Origin: Clostridium sp. CAG:1013
GTDB taxonomy: Bacteria > Bacillota > Clostridia > Oscillospirales > Acutalibacteraceae
Reading direction: 5' to 3'
DNA length: 14,959 bases
Assembly (NCBI GenBank): GCA_000432995.1
Contig: HF972604.1
Location: 1-14,959 of the forward strand
Part shown: positions 7,534 to 14,906 of the stretch, piece after piece
Layout: the number at the start of each line of letters is the position of its first letter
How positions within the stretch are numbered: the first letter of the stretch is position 1
The notes under the pieces: model-generated
What the model saw: the letters and a program-made list of their open reading frames with translations, nothing else
The model's database searches: none
What the model was told of the DNA's origin: nothing
Position numbers and translations under genes: made by a program

Positions 7534-7611
7534 ATGATTGTTCTTGGAATGGTTGTTTTACTGCTGGGTGCTTATCTGGTTTATGCGTTGGTACACCCGG
7601 AAAAATTTTAA
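7534..7611 (+). CDS. kdpF: KdpF, small subunit of the K+-transporting ATPase
   Basis: A 25-residue hydrophobic peptide, one membrane helix, ending in the family signature YLVYALVHPEKF. KdpF binds and stabilises the KdpABC complex in the membrane. AGGAGG lies about 7 nt before the ATG at 7534. The length is near the usual 25-30 residues. It lies in order between the small upstream ORF and kdpA, whose start follows 21 bp after its stop with its own AGGAGG. Genes this short are often missed by automatic annotation. Confidence 0.93.
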   Translation: MIVLGMVVLLLGAYLVYALVHPEKF

Positions 7612-7632
7612 AACCAGCAGGAGGAAATTATC

Positions 7633-9411
7633 ATGCTACAAATTATATTGACCATTATCCTTTATCTGATAATGGTAGTTCCGGTAGGCATTTATGTTTA
7701 TCATATTGCAGCCGGAAAACATACTTTTGCCGATCCGGTTTTTGATCGCGTGGATGGCGCCATCTATAAGATCAGTGGTATTAAACCTCAAAACGGAATG
7801 AACTGGAAAAAATACGCTTTGGCGCTGATTTCAACCAACGGCGTAATGATTCTTCTAGGATATATCATTTTGAGAATGCAAAGTCTTCCGATTTTCAATC
7901 CGAATGGGGTTGGAAATATGGAAGAAACCCTTTCTTTTAATACGATCATCAGCTTCATGACCAACACCAACCTTCAGCATTATTCCGGTGAGTCTGGACT
8001 GTCTTACTTATCTCAGATGGTGGTAATCATCTTTATGATGTTTGTCTCTGCTGCAAGCGGATATGCTGCCTGCGTTGCATTCATCCGTGGACTGGCTGGT
8101 AAAACCAGAGACAATGTAGGAAACTTTTTCGCAGATCTGGTTCGCATCACAACAAGAGTTCTGCTTCCTTTTTCTATTGTAGGCGGACTGCTATTGGTTT
8201 GGCAGGGTGTTCCGCAGAATTTCTCCGGAAATGTTGTGGTAGATACCATTGAAGGTGCAAAACAGATTATTGCCATGGGACCTGTTGCAGCGTTGGAAAT
8301 TATCAAACACTTAGGAACAAACGGCGGTGGATTTTTGGGTGCAAATTCCAGTACTCCCATTGAGAATCCAACCATCATTACGAATCTGATTGAGCTTTAT
8401 TCCATGATGCTGCTGCCAGGTGCGTGCGTGATCACCTTTGGCAAAATGGTGCATGACCGTAAACAGGAAATGGCGCAAGCAAAGTCTGGTCTGGATGCGG
8501 AGCAGGCATTTGAGTCTCAAGGGAAAGTACGTAAAAGTTTTACAGTTTGGATGTACGGCCGTGAAGGCCGCAGCATCTTCGCTGCTATGGGGATTATTTT
8601 CCTGATCGGTCTTTCCGTTTGCTTCTGGGCAGAGAGCCAGGGGAATCCTGCACTTGCGGATGTCGGTTTAAGCCAATCTATGGGGAGTATGGAAGGTAAG
8701 GAAGTACGATTTGGCATTGCACAATCTGCCATGTTTACAACGACTACAACCTCCTTTACAACCGGTACTGTTAATAACATGCACGATACCTTAACCCCCT
8801 TGGGCGGCATGATCCCGATGCTTCACATGATGCTCAACGTTGTGTTTGGCGGTAAGGGCGTCGGGCTGATGAACATGATTATGTATGCGATCTTGGCGGT
8901 ATTTATCTGCGGTTTGATGATTGGTCGAACACCAGAATATCTGGGCAAAAAGATTGAAGGCCGAGAAATGAAATTAACAGCCCTGTGTATCATCATTCAC
9001 CCGCTGTTGATTTTAGCCTTCTCTGCTTTGGCAGTTGGAACACAGTCCGGATTAGAAGGAATCACCAATCCAGGCTTCCATGGACTTTCTCAAGTGCTTT
9101 ATGAGTATGCTTCTTCTGCCGCAAACAATGGTTCCGGTTTTGAGGGTTTGGCTGACAACACCATGTTCTGGAATATCACCACAGGTCTTGCCATGTTCTT
9201 TGGACGTTATCTTTCCATTGTCATTCAGTTGGCGATTGCAGGGTCTTTGATGAAAAAACGATTTGTCAACGAATCTGCCGGCACCCTGCACACTGACACT
9301 TTCAGCTTTGCTGTAATTCTAGTGTTTGTTGTTTACATCTTTGCGGCACTGACCTTTTTCCCAGTACTTGCGCTTGGCCCCATTGCGGAACATTTAACCC
9401 TTTGGGCATAA
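7633..9411 (+). CDS. kdpA: KdpA, K+-binding and translocating subunit
   Basis: A 592-residue polytopic membrane protein of the superfamily of K+ transporters, about ten helices, which selects and passes K+ in the KdpFABC pump. The four filter regions are visible: TNTNLQHYSGESGLSYLSQM near residue 112, GTNGGGFLGANSSTPIENP near 233, TTTTTSFTTGTVNNMHD near 371 and NNGSGFEGLADNTMFWN near 498. It is somewhat longer than the roughly 557 residues of the E. coli protein; the extra residues appear to lie in the central loop region. AGGAGG lies about 8 nt before the ATG. kdpB follows after 12 bp. No frameshift or missing filter glycine is apparent. Confidence 0.98.
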   Translation: MLQIILTIILYLIMVVPVGIYVYHIAAGKHTFADPVFDRVDGAIYKISGIKPQNGMNWKKYALALISTNGVMILLGYIILRMQSLPIFNPNGVGNMEETLSFNTIISFMTNTNLQHYSGESGLSYLSQMVVIIFMMFVSAASGYAACVAFIRGLAGKTRDNVGNFFADLVRITTRVLLPFSIVGGLLLVWQGVPQNFSGNVVVDTIEGAKQIIAMGPVAALEIIKHLGTNGGGFLGANSSTPIENPTIITNLIELYSMMLLPGACVITFGKMVHDRKQEMAQAKSGLDAEQAFESQGKVRKSFTVWMYGREGRSIFAAMGIIFLIGLSVCFWAESQGNPALADVGLSQSMGSMEGKEVRFGIAQSAMFTTTTTSFTTGTVNNMHDTLTPLGGMIPMLHMMLNVVFGGKGVGLMNMIMYAILAVFICGLMIGRTPEYLGKKIEGREMKLTALCIIIHPLLILAFSALAVGTQSGLEGITNPGFHGLSQVLYEYASSAANNGSGFEGLADNTMFWNITTGLAMFFGRYLSIVIQLAIAGSLMKKRFVNESAGTLHTDTFSFAVILVFVVYIFAALTFFPVLALGPIAEHLTLWA

Positions 9412-9423
9412 GGAGGAACACGT

Positions 9424-11484
9424 ATGAGCAAAAAGAATCAGAAGCTGATTACGCCTGAAATATTTCGTCAGGCAATGATCGGTTCCTTTACTAAATTGAA
9501 TCCGGCCTACATGATGAAAAATCCCGTCATGTTCGTGGTCGAAGTGGGATGTTTCATTACCTTGCTTCTTTCCTTTTTCCCTGGGCTGTTTGGGGATGTC
9601 AGCCATGGCACCAATTTAAGAATTTACAATATTATCGTCTGTGTGGTTTTATTCATCACAGTTTTGTTTGCAAACTTTGCTGAATCAGTTGCAGAAGGCC
9701 GTGGTAAAGCACAAGCAGCAAGCCTCAAAAAGACACAGAAAGATACAAAAGCACGTTTGCTTATGGCAGATGGCACAGAAAGGACAGTTCTTTCCAGCGA
9801 GCTGAAAAAAGGCGATATCGTAATGGTTTCTGCCGGTGAAATTATTCCCGGTGATGGAGAAGTCATCGAAGGCATTGCTTCTGTGGATGAATCTGCTATT
9901 ACGGGCGAATCTGCTCCTGTTGTTCGAGAATCCGGCGGCGATTTCTGCTCTGTGACCGGAGGTACCACCATTGTATCTGACTGGTTGAAGATTCGCATCA
10001 CTTCCGATGCAGGCAACAGCTTTCTTGACCGCATGATTGCATTGGTAGAAGGTGCTTCTCGTAAAAAGACTCCCAACGAAATTGCGCTGAGCACTTTGCT
10101 GGTATCTTTGACCATTATCTTTATGATCGTCATTGTAACTCTGTATCCTATTGGGATTTATTCCGGTGTGCAGCTGCAGACTTCCACATTGATTGCGCTG
10201 GCTGTTTGCCTGATCCCTACCACCATTGGCGGCTTGCTTTCTGCCATTGGTATTGCCGGTATGGATCGTGTTACTCGTTTTAATGTGATTGCTATGTCTG
10301 GTAAAGCAGTGGAAGCTTGTGGCGACGTAGATACCATGATCCTTGATAAAACTGGTACGATCACATACGGTAACCGTCTTGCAGCGGATTTCTTTCCGGT
10401 AGGCGGTGCAAACCGCAGCGATCTGATCCACTGCGCAGCACTCACCAGCTTGTATGATGAAACTCCTGAAGGAAAATCTACCTTGGAACTTGCTCGTCGT
10501 TTGGGCGATAACAGTGAAGAAATTACAGGGTCAGAATTCATTGAATTTACCGCTCAAACCCGAATGAGCGGCGTGGATCTGCCTAACGGTACCAAAGTTC
10601 GGAAAGGTGCTGCGGAAGCCATTGAGCAGTACATCAAATCCCTGGGCGGTGTAATTCCCGCAGATCTTCATGAGCAGGTGGAAAAGATCTCTAGTCTGGG
10701 CGGTACTCCTTTGACTGTTTGCGAAAATGACCGTATTCTGGGTGTCATTTATCTGAAGGATACTGTAAAACCTGGTATGGTAGAACGATTTGAACGTCTG
10801 CGTGCAATCGGCATTAAAACCATTATGTGTACTGGTGATAATCCGCTTACTGCTGCTACTATTGCAAAAGAAGCCGGGGTAGACGGATTTATTGCAGAAT
10901 GCAAACCGGAAGATAAGATTGATGTTATCAAAAAAGAACAGGCCGAAGGCAAGATTGTTGCAATGACTGGCGACGGTACCAATGATGCTCCTGCATTGGC
11001 TCAAGCAAATGTGGGATTGGCAATGAACAGCGGCACTACTGCTGCCAAGGAAGCCGCCAACATGGTGGACTTGGATTCTGACCCTACCAAGATTTTGGAA
11101 GTGGTTGAAATTGGCAAGCAGCTGCTGATTACTCGTGGCAGCCTGACCACCTTCTCTATCGCAAACGATATAGCAAAATATTTTGCTATTATCCCAGCCA
11201 TGTTCATGGTGGCGATCCCTCAGCTTCAGGTTTTGAACATTATGCACCTGACTACCCCTTACAGCGCCATTTTGTCTGCTCTGATTTTCAATGCAATCAT
11301 TATTCCTTGTCTAATTCCGCTGGCCATGAAAGGTGTGAAATACCGTCCCATGTCTTCTGGAAAGATGTTGGCAAGAAATATGCTGATTTATGGACTTGGA
11401 GGCGTGATTACTCCCTTTGTGGGGATTAAGATTATCGATTTGTTGATCGCCCCGCTGCTTGCAATGATGGGGTTTGTTCTATAA
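9424..11484 (+). CDS. kdpB: KdpB, P-type ATPase subunit of the K+ pump
   Basis: A 686-residue P-type ATPase that couples ATP hydrolysis to K+ movement through KdpA. Visible elements are the actuator motif TGES at 160-163, the phosphorylation motif DKTGT with D308, the nucleotide-domain motif KGAAEAI, the TGDNPLTA segment and the hinge motif GDGTNDAP at 516-523. The coupling helix retains D582 and K585 in SIANDIAKYF, matching D583 and K586 of the E. coli protein. S163 corresponds to the E. coli serine S162 whose phosphorylation inhibits the pump at high K+. The start has AAGGAGG about 8 nt upstream. It sits between kdpA (12 bp gap) and kdpC (17 bp gap). The length is normal and every catalytic motif is intact. 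Confidence 0.98.
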   Translation: MSKKNQKLITPEIFRQAMIGSFTKLNPAYMMKNPVMFVVEVGCFITLLLSFFPGLFGDVSHGTNLRIYNIIVCVVLFITVLFANFAESVAEGRGKAQAASLKKTQKDTKARLLMADGTERTVLSSELKKGDIVMVSAGEIIPGDGEVIEGIASVDESAITGESAPVVRESGGDFCSVTGGTTIVSDWLKIRITSDAGNSFLDRMIALVEGASRKKTPNEIALSTLLVSLTIIFMIVIVTLYPIGIYSGVQLQTSTLIALAVCLIPTTIGGLLSAIGIAGMDRVTRFNVIAMSGKAVEACGDVDTMILDKTGTITYGNRLAADFFPVGGANRSDLIHCAALTSLYDETPEGKSTLELARRLGDNSEEITGSEFIEFTAQTRMSGVDLPNGTKVRKGAAEAIEQYIKSLGGVIPADLHEQVEKISSLGGTPLTVCENDRILGVIYLKDTVKPGMVERFERLRAIGIKTIMCTGDNPLTAATIAKEAGVDGFIAECKPEDKIDVIKKEQAEGKIVAMTGDGTNDAPALAQANVGLAMNSGTTAAKEAANMVDLDSDPTKILEVVEIGKQLLITRGSLTTFSIANDIAKYFAIIPAMFMVAIPQLQVLNIMHLTTPYSAILSALIFNAIIIPCLIPLAMKGVKYRPMSSGKMLARNMLIYGLGGVITPFVGIKIIDLLIAPLLAMMGFVL

Positions 11485-11501
11485 GAAAGGATGCTGTACC
11501 A

Positions 11502-12155
11502 ATGAAAGAATCTGCAAAAAACTTACTCCATAGCGTCCGTCAGGCTGTTGTGGTTACTATTGTTCTTATGCTGATCTGCGGACTGTTGTTTCCTTGCCTG
11601 CTGACGGGATTGTCTTCTTTGATCTTTCCCAGCCAGGCAAACGGCAATCTTATTACTGTGAACGACAAGACAGTTGGTGCAAAGTATGTAGGACAGGAGT
11701 TTACAGAAGATTACTATATGTGGAGCCGTCCTTCTGCTTATCACTATAACGTCTATACCGAGGGTGAGGATGGGAAAAAGTATTATCCGGAGGGAACCGA
11801 GTTTCCGGGGATCGGATCTGGCTCCAATAACTATGCTCCCTCCAATCCGGCGCTGACAGAGCGTGTGGAAGCAGATATTGAAGCATTTTTGAAAAAGAAC
11901 CCCGAAGTAAAACGGGAAGAGATTCCTACGGATTTGTTAACTGCTTCTGGTTCCGGTTTGGATCCTCATATTTCTCCCGAATCCGCGGAAGTGCAGATCC
12001 CCAGAATTGTGGAGGCCTCCGGACTGAGCGAAGATATGGTTTGCGATATTATCAAAAACAATACGGATGGCAAGTTCCTTGGCGTTTTTGGGGAAGAAAC
12101 AGTCAACGTATTGATGGTCAATATTGAGATTGCTCAAAACATGGGCCTTATATAA
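11502..12155 (+). CDS. kdpC: KdpC, accessory subunit of the K+-transporting ATPase
   Basis: A 217-residue protein anchored by one N-terminal helix (about 13-36), with the rest outside the membrane; it is the last subunit of KdpFABC. Family landmarks are YMWSRPSAYHYN near residue 69, SGSNNYAPSNPAL near 106, and the KdpC signature TASGSGLDPHISPESAEVQI near 147. It is slightly longer than the usual 190-200 residues, with a charged stretch near 87-98. AAAGGA precedes the ATG by about 10 nt. Immediately after the stop is another ribosome-binding-like GGAAAGGAG followed by an ATG that runs only 12 codons. Confidence 0.97.
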   Translation: MKESAKNLLHSVRQAVVVTIVLMLICGLLFPCLLTGLSSLIFPSQANGNLITVNDKTVGAKYVGQEFTEDYYMWSRPSAYHYNVYTEGEDGKKYYPEGTEFPGIGSGSNNYAPSNPALTERVEADIEAFLKKNPEVKREEIPTDLLTASGSGLDPHISPESAEVQIPRIVEASGLSEDMVCDIIKNNTDGKFLGVFGEETVNVLMVNIEIAQNMGLI

Positions 12156-12542
12156 CGGAAAGGAGAAAACTGCAAAAATGGAGATACATTCCGTTTTCTT
12201 TCGTGTAAGATGGTAAATCGACATCTTTGGCACGGCAGGTCTGTCACAAGAAACAGTATGGCGTGCATCATACAAAGATCGAATAAATGACAAGTATCTT
12301 TACATAACTTTTTGAATTCTTTTAATTTTAAATTTAAACCTGCCAACTAAGTGCTAGTACAACTTCCATCTCAATGTCCAGCTGTCACGGATATTTTTCT
12401 GGTTTCTAAAGCTGAATCCGTGCCTTTGATATGAAGAGGTGAAAGGACAGGGAAAAGAGGTAGGGAAGAGGGGGAATAAAGCTTTGACCCCCGGATGCCC
12501 TTAGAGAGGACAGATTCTTTAGTCCATAGGTGAGTTGAAAAG
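12156..12542. other. Post-kdpC stretch without a supported gene
   Basis: About 390 bp with no credible gene. It opens with AAGGAG and an ATG at 12178 that encodes only 12 residues, as if a downstream gene had been lost. ACGGAA (12155-12160) could pair with TTCCGT (12189-12194) but with a 28-nt loop. There is an inverted repeat CACGGAT (12386-12392) with ATCCGTG (12416-12422). A purine-rich tract at 12433-12476 has 41 purines in 44 bases. A small hairpin of GGGGG (12470-12474) with CCCCC (12488-12492) encloses AAAGCTTT. Confidence 0.6.
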
Positions 12543-12570
12543 AAAAGCCAACCCTTGTGGGTTGGCTTTT
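12543..12570. terminator. Bidirectional terminator between kdp operon and Rhs debris
   Basis: AAAAGCCAACCC (12543-12554) pairs perfectly with GGGTTGGCTTTT (12559-12570) around the loop TTGT. The arms end in A4 and T4, so either strand gives a GC-rich stem followed by U residues. It serves the rightward kdp transcript and the leftward gene that ends at 12662. Confidence 0.88.
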
Positions 12571-12661
12571 CCGTTTGTCTTATCACATGTTGGAGGGACG
12601 CTCATACACTTTTTTAGAACGTGCTTCTAGGTGTTGCACTGGTACGCAATTTAGTGCCGGC

Positions 12662-13099
12662 TCAAGTATCTGCGGAACTAACAGCAATGACCATGTTTGT
12701 CCTTTTTCCGTAAGTTACAGTATAGCTTTTATTGGGGGTGAGATTTTGAATACCTTCTGTAGAATTAAACAAATTGAGTCCTTTGGTTTTTTCGTCAATT
12801 TCAAAGTCTACATCCCATACGCCAAATGAACGAACACTTCGAAAACCACGAATATAAACGCTCTCACAAACCACGTAATCTTTCAGAATAGCATCTTGGG
12901 ATAAATAAATTGAATATGAAGTAAGACCAACAAATGCAACTAAGCAGAACAATGCAATAACTTTGTGTTTGTTTCTCACAGTTTTTTTTGCACGTTGCTT
13001 TTCTTTCCTCCACAACCGATACTGAACGACGGCTTCAATTAAGGCTATTATTGAAAGGAGAAGAAAGGGGAAGGCAACTCTATAAATAATTGGTATCAT
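12662..13099 (-). CDS. Membrane immunity-like protein, paralogue of the next gene
   Basis: A 145-residue protein of unknown family. I chose the ATG at 13099 because AAGGA lies about 11 nt upstream and the product, starting MIPIIYRVAFPFLLL, then aligns from end to end with its neighbour at 13239-13700. A longer frame opens at 13204, but that ATG lies in the loop of a terminator hairpin. Two membrane helices (about 5-25 and 45-62) are followed by an 80-residue soluble part. Residues shared with the paralogue include IYLSxD, KDY, VWDVxFEID and the near-identical GKRTNMV ending. Its place after an Rhs tail suggests an immunity protein of a lost toxin, by inference from cassette layout only. Confidence 0.68.
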   Translation of the reverse strand: MIPIIYRVAFPFLLLSIIALIEAVVQYRLWRKEKQRAKKTVRNKHKVIALFCLVAFVGLTSYSIYLSQDAILKDYVVCESVYIRGFRSVRSFGVWDVDFEIDEKTKGLNLFNSTEGIQNLTPNKSYTVTYGKRTNMVIAVSSADT

Positions 13100-13133
13100 A
13101 TTCAATCCATCCTTTATCATTACATAGACAATT

Positions 13134-13150
13134 TTACCTTGCGAAGGTAA
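13134..13150. repeat. Short perfect inverted repeat before the 12662-13099 gene
   Basis: TTACCTT (13134-13140) and AAGGTAA (13144-13150) form a perfect 7-bp repeat around GCG, about 35 bp upstream of the chosen start. It could be an operator or a leader hairpin; nothing else supports a role. Confidence 0.4.
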
Positions 13151-13190
13151 TTCATGCATACGCTTCAAAAAAGAAAAGAGATCCAAAATA

Positions 13191-13217
13191 GAAAGGGCTG
13201 ACATAAGCAGCCCTTTC
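13191..13217 (-). terminator. Terminator of the 13239-13700 gene
   Basis: On the minus strand GAAAGGGCTG (from 13217) pairs perfectly with CAGCCCTTTC (to 13191) around a 7-nt loop, then TATTTTGG follows. It begins 21 bp after the stop of the 13239-13700 gene. The plus-strand side lacks a T tract, so it acts leftward. Confidence 0.72.
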
Positions 13218-13238
13218 CTACCATGTTATCGGTATAAC

Positions 13239-13700
13239 TCACGCAACTTCCGATTGAGGCGGAGAAATGGAGAGTACCATGTTGGTCCGTTTAGCATAGG
13301 TTATTTCGTAAGTGCAGCCAGGGATCAGATCATGAACATTTACCACAGAATTCATCAGAGTAAAACAGTCTGTTGCTCCATCAATTTCAAAATTGACATC
13401 CCAGACCAAAAGCTCATAACGACTTCTATTAAACTTCAGAAAGACGCCTTCAGATGTCCTATAGTCACGGAATAGTAAGTCGCAGGATAGATACAGCATA
13501 TAGGAAAAACAAAGCACACAAATTATGGAGGCGAAAACTACTTCTAATTTTCTCTTTTTCTTTGAAGAAGGAATCCCGCTTCTTTTTCGGCGTACTTCCG
13601 TTTTGCTTTTAAGAAACTGTCTGAAAGCATATACAAATGCAATAATAAAAAGCAGCAAAAACGGGAAGAAGATTCTATATAGAACTGGCCGGATATCCAT
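13239..13700 (-). CDS. Membrane immunity-like protein, paralogue of 12662-13099
   Basis: A 153-residue protein of unknown family. Its ATG is preceded by GGTGAGG at 9 nt spacing, and it overlaps by 26 bp the end of the Rhs tail read in another frame. Helix one spans about 8-27, then comes a very basic linker (KSKTEVRRKRSG, SSKKKRKLE), helix two (about 54-72) and a soluble C-terminal part. The C-terminal part has YLSCDLLFRDY, VWDVNFEID and YAKRTNMVLSIS in common with the neighbouring paralogue; identity looks near 40 percent by eye. Two diverged copies behind one Rhs tail fit duplicated or successively acquired immunity genes. The toxin they would neutralise is absent here. Function is inference. 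Confidence 0.7.
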   Translation of the reverse strand: MDIRPVLYRIFFPFLLLFIIAFVYAFRQFLKSKTEVRRKRSGIPSSKKKRKLEVVFASIICVLCFSYMLYLSCDLLFRDYRTSEGVFLKFNRSRYELLVWDVNFEIDGATDCFTLMNSVVNVHDLIPGCTYEITYAKRTNMVLSISPPQSEVA

Positions 13701-13953
13701 AGCTTTTTACCTCACCAAATTTATCGTGGCAATAAGCGAACATGTTATATCCTACTTTGCCGGCGCCCGTAGGAGCTTGCTTGTCTCCATTGATAAACCG
13801 GCAGACCACGGGGGAATAGCAGCGGTTTTGCAGGTAGTAGAAGCCTGTTTCGGTATCGTAATAGTATCCACGGTACCGCAGGGGAATGATGTCTGCCAGG
13901 CTGCCACTGGAGGAAATGAGCTTGCCCCAGGCGTCGTACTCGTAGGTGGTCAA
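13675..13953 (-). pseudogene. Rhs core tail fragment without front or toxin
   Basis: The minus strand encodes TTYEYDAWGKLISSSG, then LRYRGYYYDTETGFYYLQNR, then GYNMFAYC, the classic end of an Rhs core that precedes the variable toxin. Similarity starts abruptly near 13953, where GC-rich Rhs sequence gives way to AT-rich sequence; the frame runs on to 13992 but has no start with a ribosome binding site. After FAYC there are only 17 residues (ending SYGYPASSI) before the stop, so no toxin domain remains. The usual GRFIN motif reads CRFIN, a sign of decay. The ribosome binding site of the next gene lies inside its last codons. Confidence 0.82.
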
Positions 13954-13957
13954 ATTT

Positions 13958-13963
13958 ATTATA
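13958..13963 (-). promoter_or_regulatory. Possible -10 element before the toxin-less Rhs tail
   Basis: A TATAAT on the minus strand lies at the junction between Rhs and non-Rhs sequence, about 260 bp before the immunity-like gene. There is no good -35 at 17 bp. It could drive the orphan immunity-like genes, which lie past the terminator of the preceding cassette. Confidence 0.25.
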
Positions 13964-14006
13964 TCGACTCTTATCCTAAAATTCCAGCACAATAGAAGGT
14001 TTCGTC

Positions 14007-14044
14007 AAAAAGGAAGGGCCCCGGTAATCACCAGGGCCCTTTCT
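14007..14044 (-). terminator. Terminator of the toxin/immunity cassette
   Basis: AGGAAGGGCCC (14011-14021) pairs with GGGCCCTTTCT (14034-14044) with one G-T pair, and an inner GGT/ACC pairing continues the stem. On the minus strand the stem is followed by TTTTT (14011-14007). It begins 15 bp after the stop of the gene ending at 14059. Confidence 0.88.
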
Positions 14045-14058
14045 GTTTATGTGCTCTT

Positions 14059-14499
14059 TTACTTTTTCTTCTTTGGTGGCATACCGCGTTTCTTGGGTAC
14101 CCACCGTTCATAGGGCATACTCCCATCGCGGCTCCAAAACATCAACCTTAAAAGGAGCATCCAGACAGCATCAAATACTACAAGAGTGACTGTCATGCAA
14201 TGCCCGAAGAATGGATAAGGCCCCACAAAGTGTTGTATCACCCATACAATTAGCACGGCCGGATGGAAAAATACTATCACAAAATACAGACCCAGGAAAA
14301 ATTTAGGGATTTCCTCCTGGTACCTTGTATACAGGAACCACTCCCGAATGGTTTCGCCCTTTTTTCTTTTCTTTCGCGCACTGGTATTCAGCGGGTAGCT
14401 TTTAATTCCCCACAAATACCACCGAATCATCCAGAAGGAGAAAAAGGAAAGGACGATAATAACAAATATCTGATCGCCGTAAATAAAGCCGTCATTCAT
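14059..14499 (-). CDS. Membrane immunity-like protein paired with Rhs toxin tail
   Basis: A 146-residue protein of unknown family. It has about three membrane helices (near 10-30, 67-90 and 100-122), a basic loop (SARKKRKKGE) and a lysine-rich tail (PKKRGMPPKKKK). Its ATG overlaps the TGA of the Rhs toxin fragment (ATGA at 14496-14499), the tight coupling typical of toxin-immunity pairs; the ribosome site is weak (GAAAG), so translation is probably coupled. A strong terminator follows directly, so the two genes form a closed cassette. It has no visible similarity to the two paralogues downstream. An immunity role is inferred from position; a membrane immunity protein would suggest a toxin acting at or across the membrane. 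Confidence 0.68.
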   Translation of the reverse strand: MNDGFIYGDQIFVIIVLSFFSFWMIRWYLWGIKSYPLNTSARKKRKKGETIREWFLYTRYQEEIPKFFLGLYFVIVFFHPAVLIVWVIQHFVGPYPFFGHCMTVTLVVFDAVWMLLLRLMFWSRDGSMPYERWVPKKRGMPPKKKK

Positions 14500-14906
14500 C
14501 TTTCATACACCCGATTAAGAAATCTGTTAACCACGAGATTATTTCCTCTAATTGCACTTGCAACTGCACCAAACACTTCAGAAGTGCCAAGGTCTTTTGG
14601 TGTTGTTCGTTTTAAATAGGAGGAATAAAACCTATTTGTGCTTTTTCCGTAATAAGTCATTGCCTTACTCGCCTCTTTTATTCCAGACTTTATTCCATTA
14701 TGCTTCTCAGCTCGGTAAATACGTGACACGGTATTGCTGCTTAACTTGCTTACCTGAGAAAGGCCATTTCCGGTACCGCCCAACGCCGCACCAACCAATA
14801 CATGCCAAAAACCACCTTCATTATCGGCACGCATCACAGGGTTGTTATCGCAATAGGCAAAGAGGTTCTGGTCACACAGCCCATTTGCGGACAATACTTC
14901 ATAGTT
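14496..14906 (-). pseudogene. Orphan Rhs C-terminal toxin module
   Basis: The minus-strand frame reads NYEVLSANGLCDQNLFAYC, then DNNPVMRADNEGGFWHV and LVGAALGG, which is the Rhs core end followed by the usual pre-toxin segment. About 100 residues follow (about 14496-14800), ending KDLGTSEVFGAVAS and NRFLNRVYER, which I do not recognise; this is the candidate toxin domain. Similarity to Rhs begins near 14906. Upstream the frame stays open only to a TGA at 14937-14939, and the only available start is a TTG at 14894 without a ribosome binding site. The module is therefore cut off from its delivery part and may be silent, or may serve as a donor for recombination into a full rhs gene beyond the window. 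Confidence 0.72.

Noticed and set aside
9685..11247. Long minus-strand ORFs of 248 and 238 residues
   Set aside because: They are antisense to kdpB, whose every motif is intact, and their composition (rich in N, H, C and S) is that of a shadow frame.
12155..12202. Hairpin ACGGAA/TTCCGT with T-rich tail as kdpC terminator
   Set aside because: The stem is six pairs with a 28-nt loop; the perfect hairpin at 12543-12570 is a far better terminator.
12327..12338. 12-bp palindrome TTTAAATTTAAA
   Set aside because: It lies in an AT-rich stretch where such palindromes arise by chance, with no second copy or adjacent gene start.
12557..12829. 90-residue plus-strand ORF after the kdp terminator
   Set aside because: It starts inside the terminator and is antisense to the 12662-13099 gene, which has a conserved paralogue.
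13525..13995. 156-residue plus-strand ORF
   Set aside because: It is antisense to the Rhs tail and the immunity-like gene, both of which have recognisable content or a paralogue.
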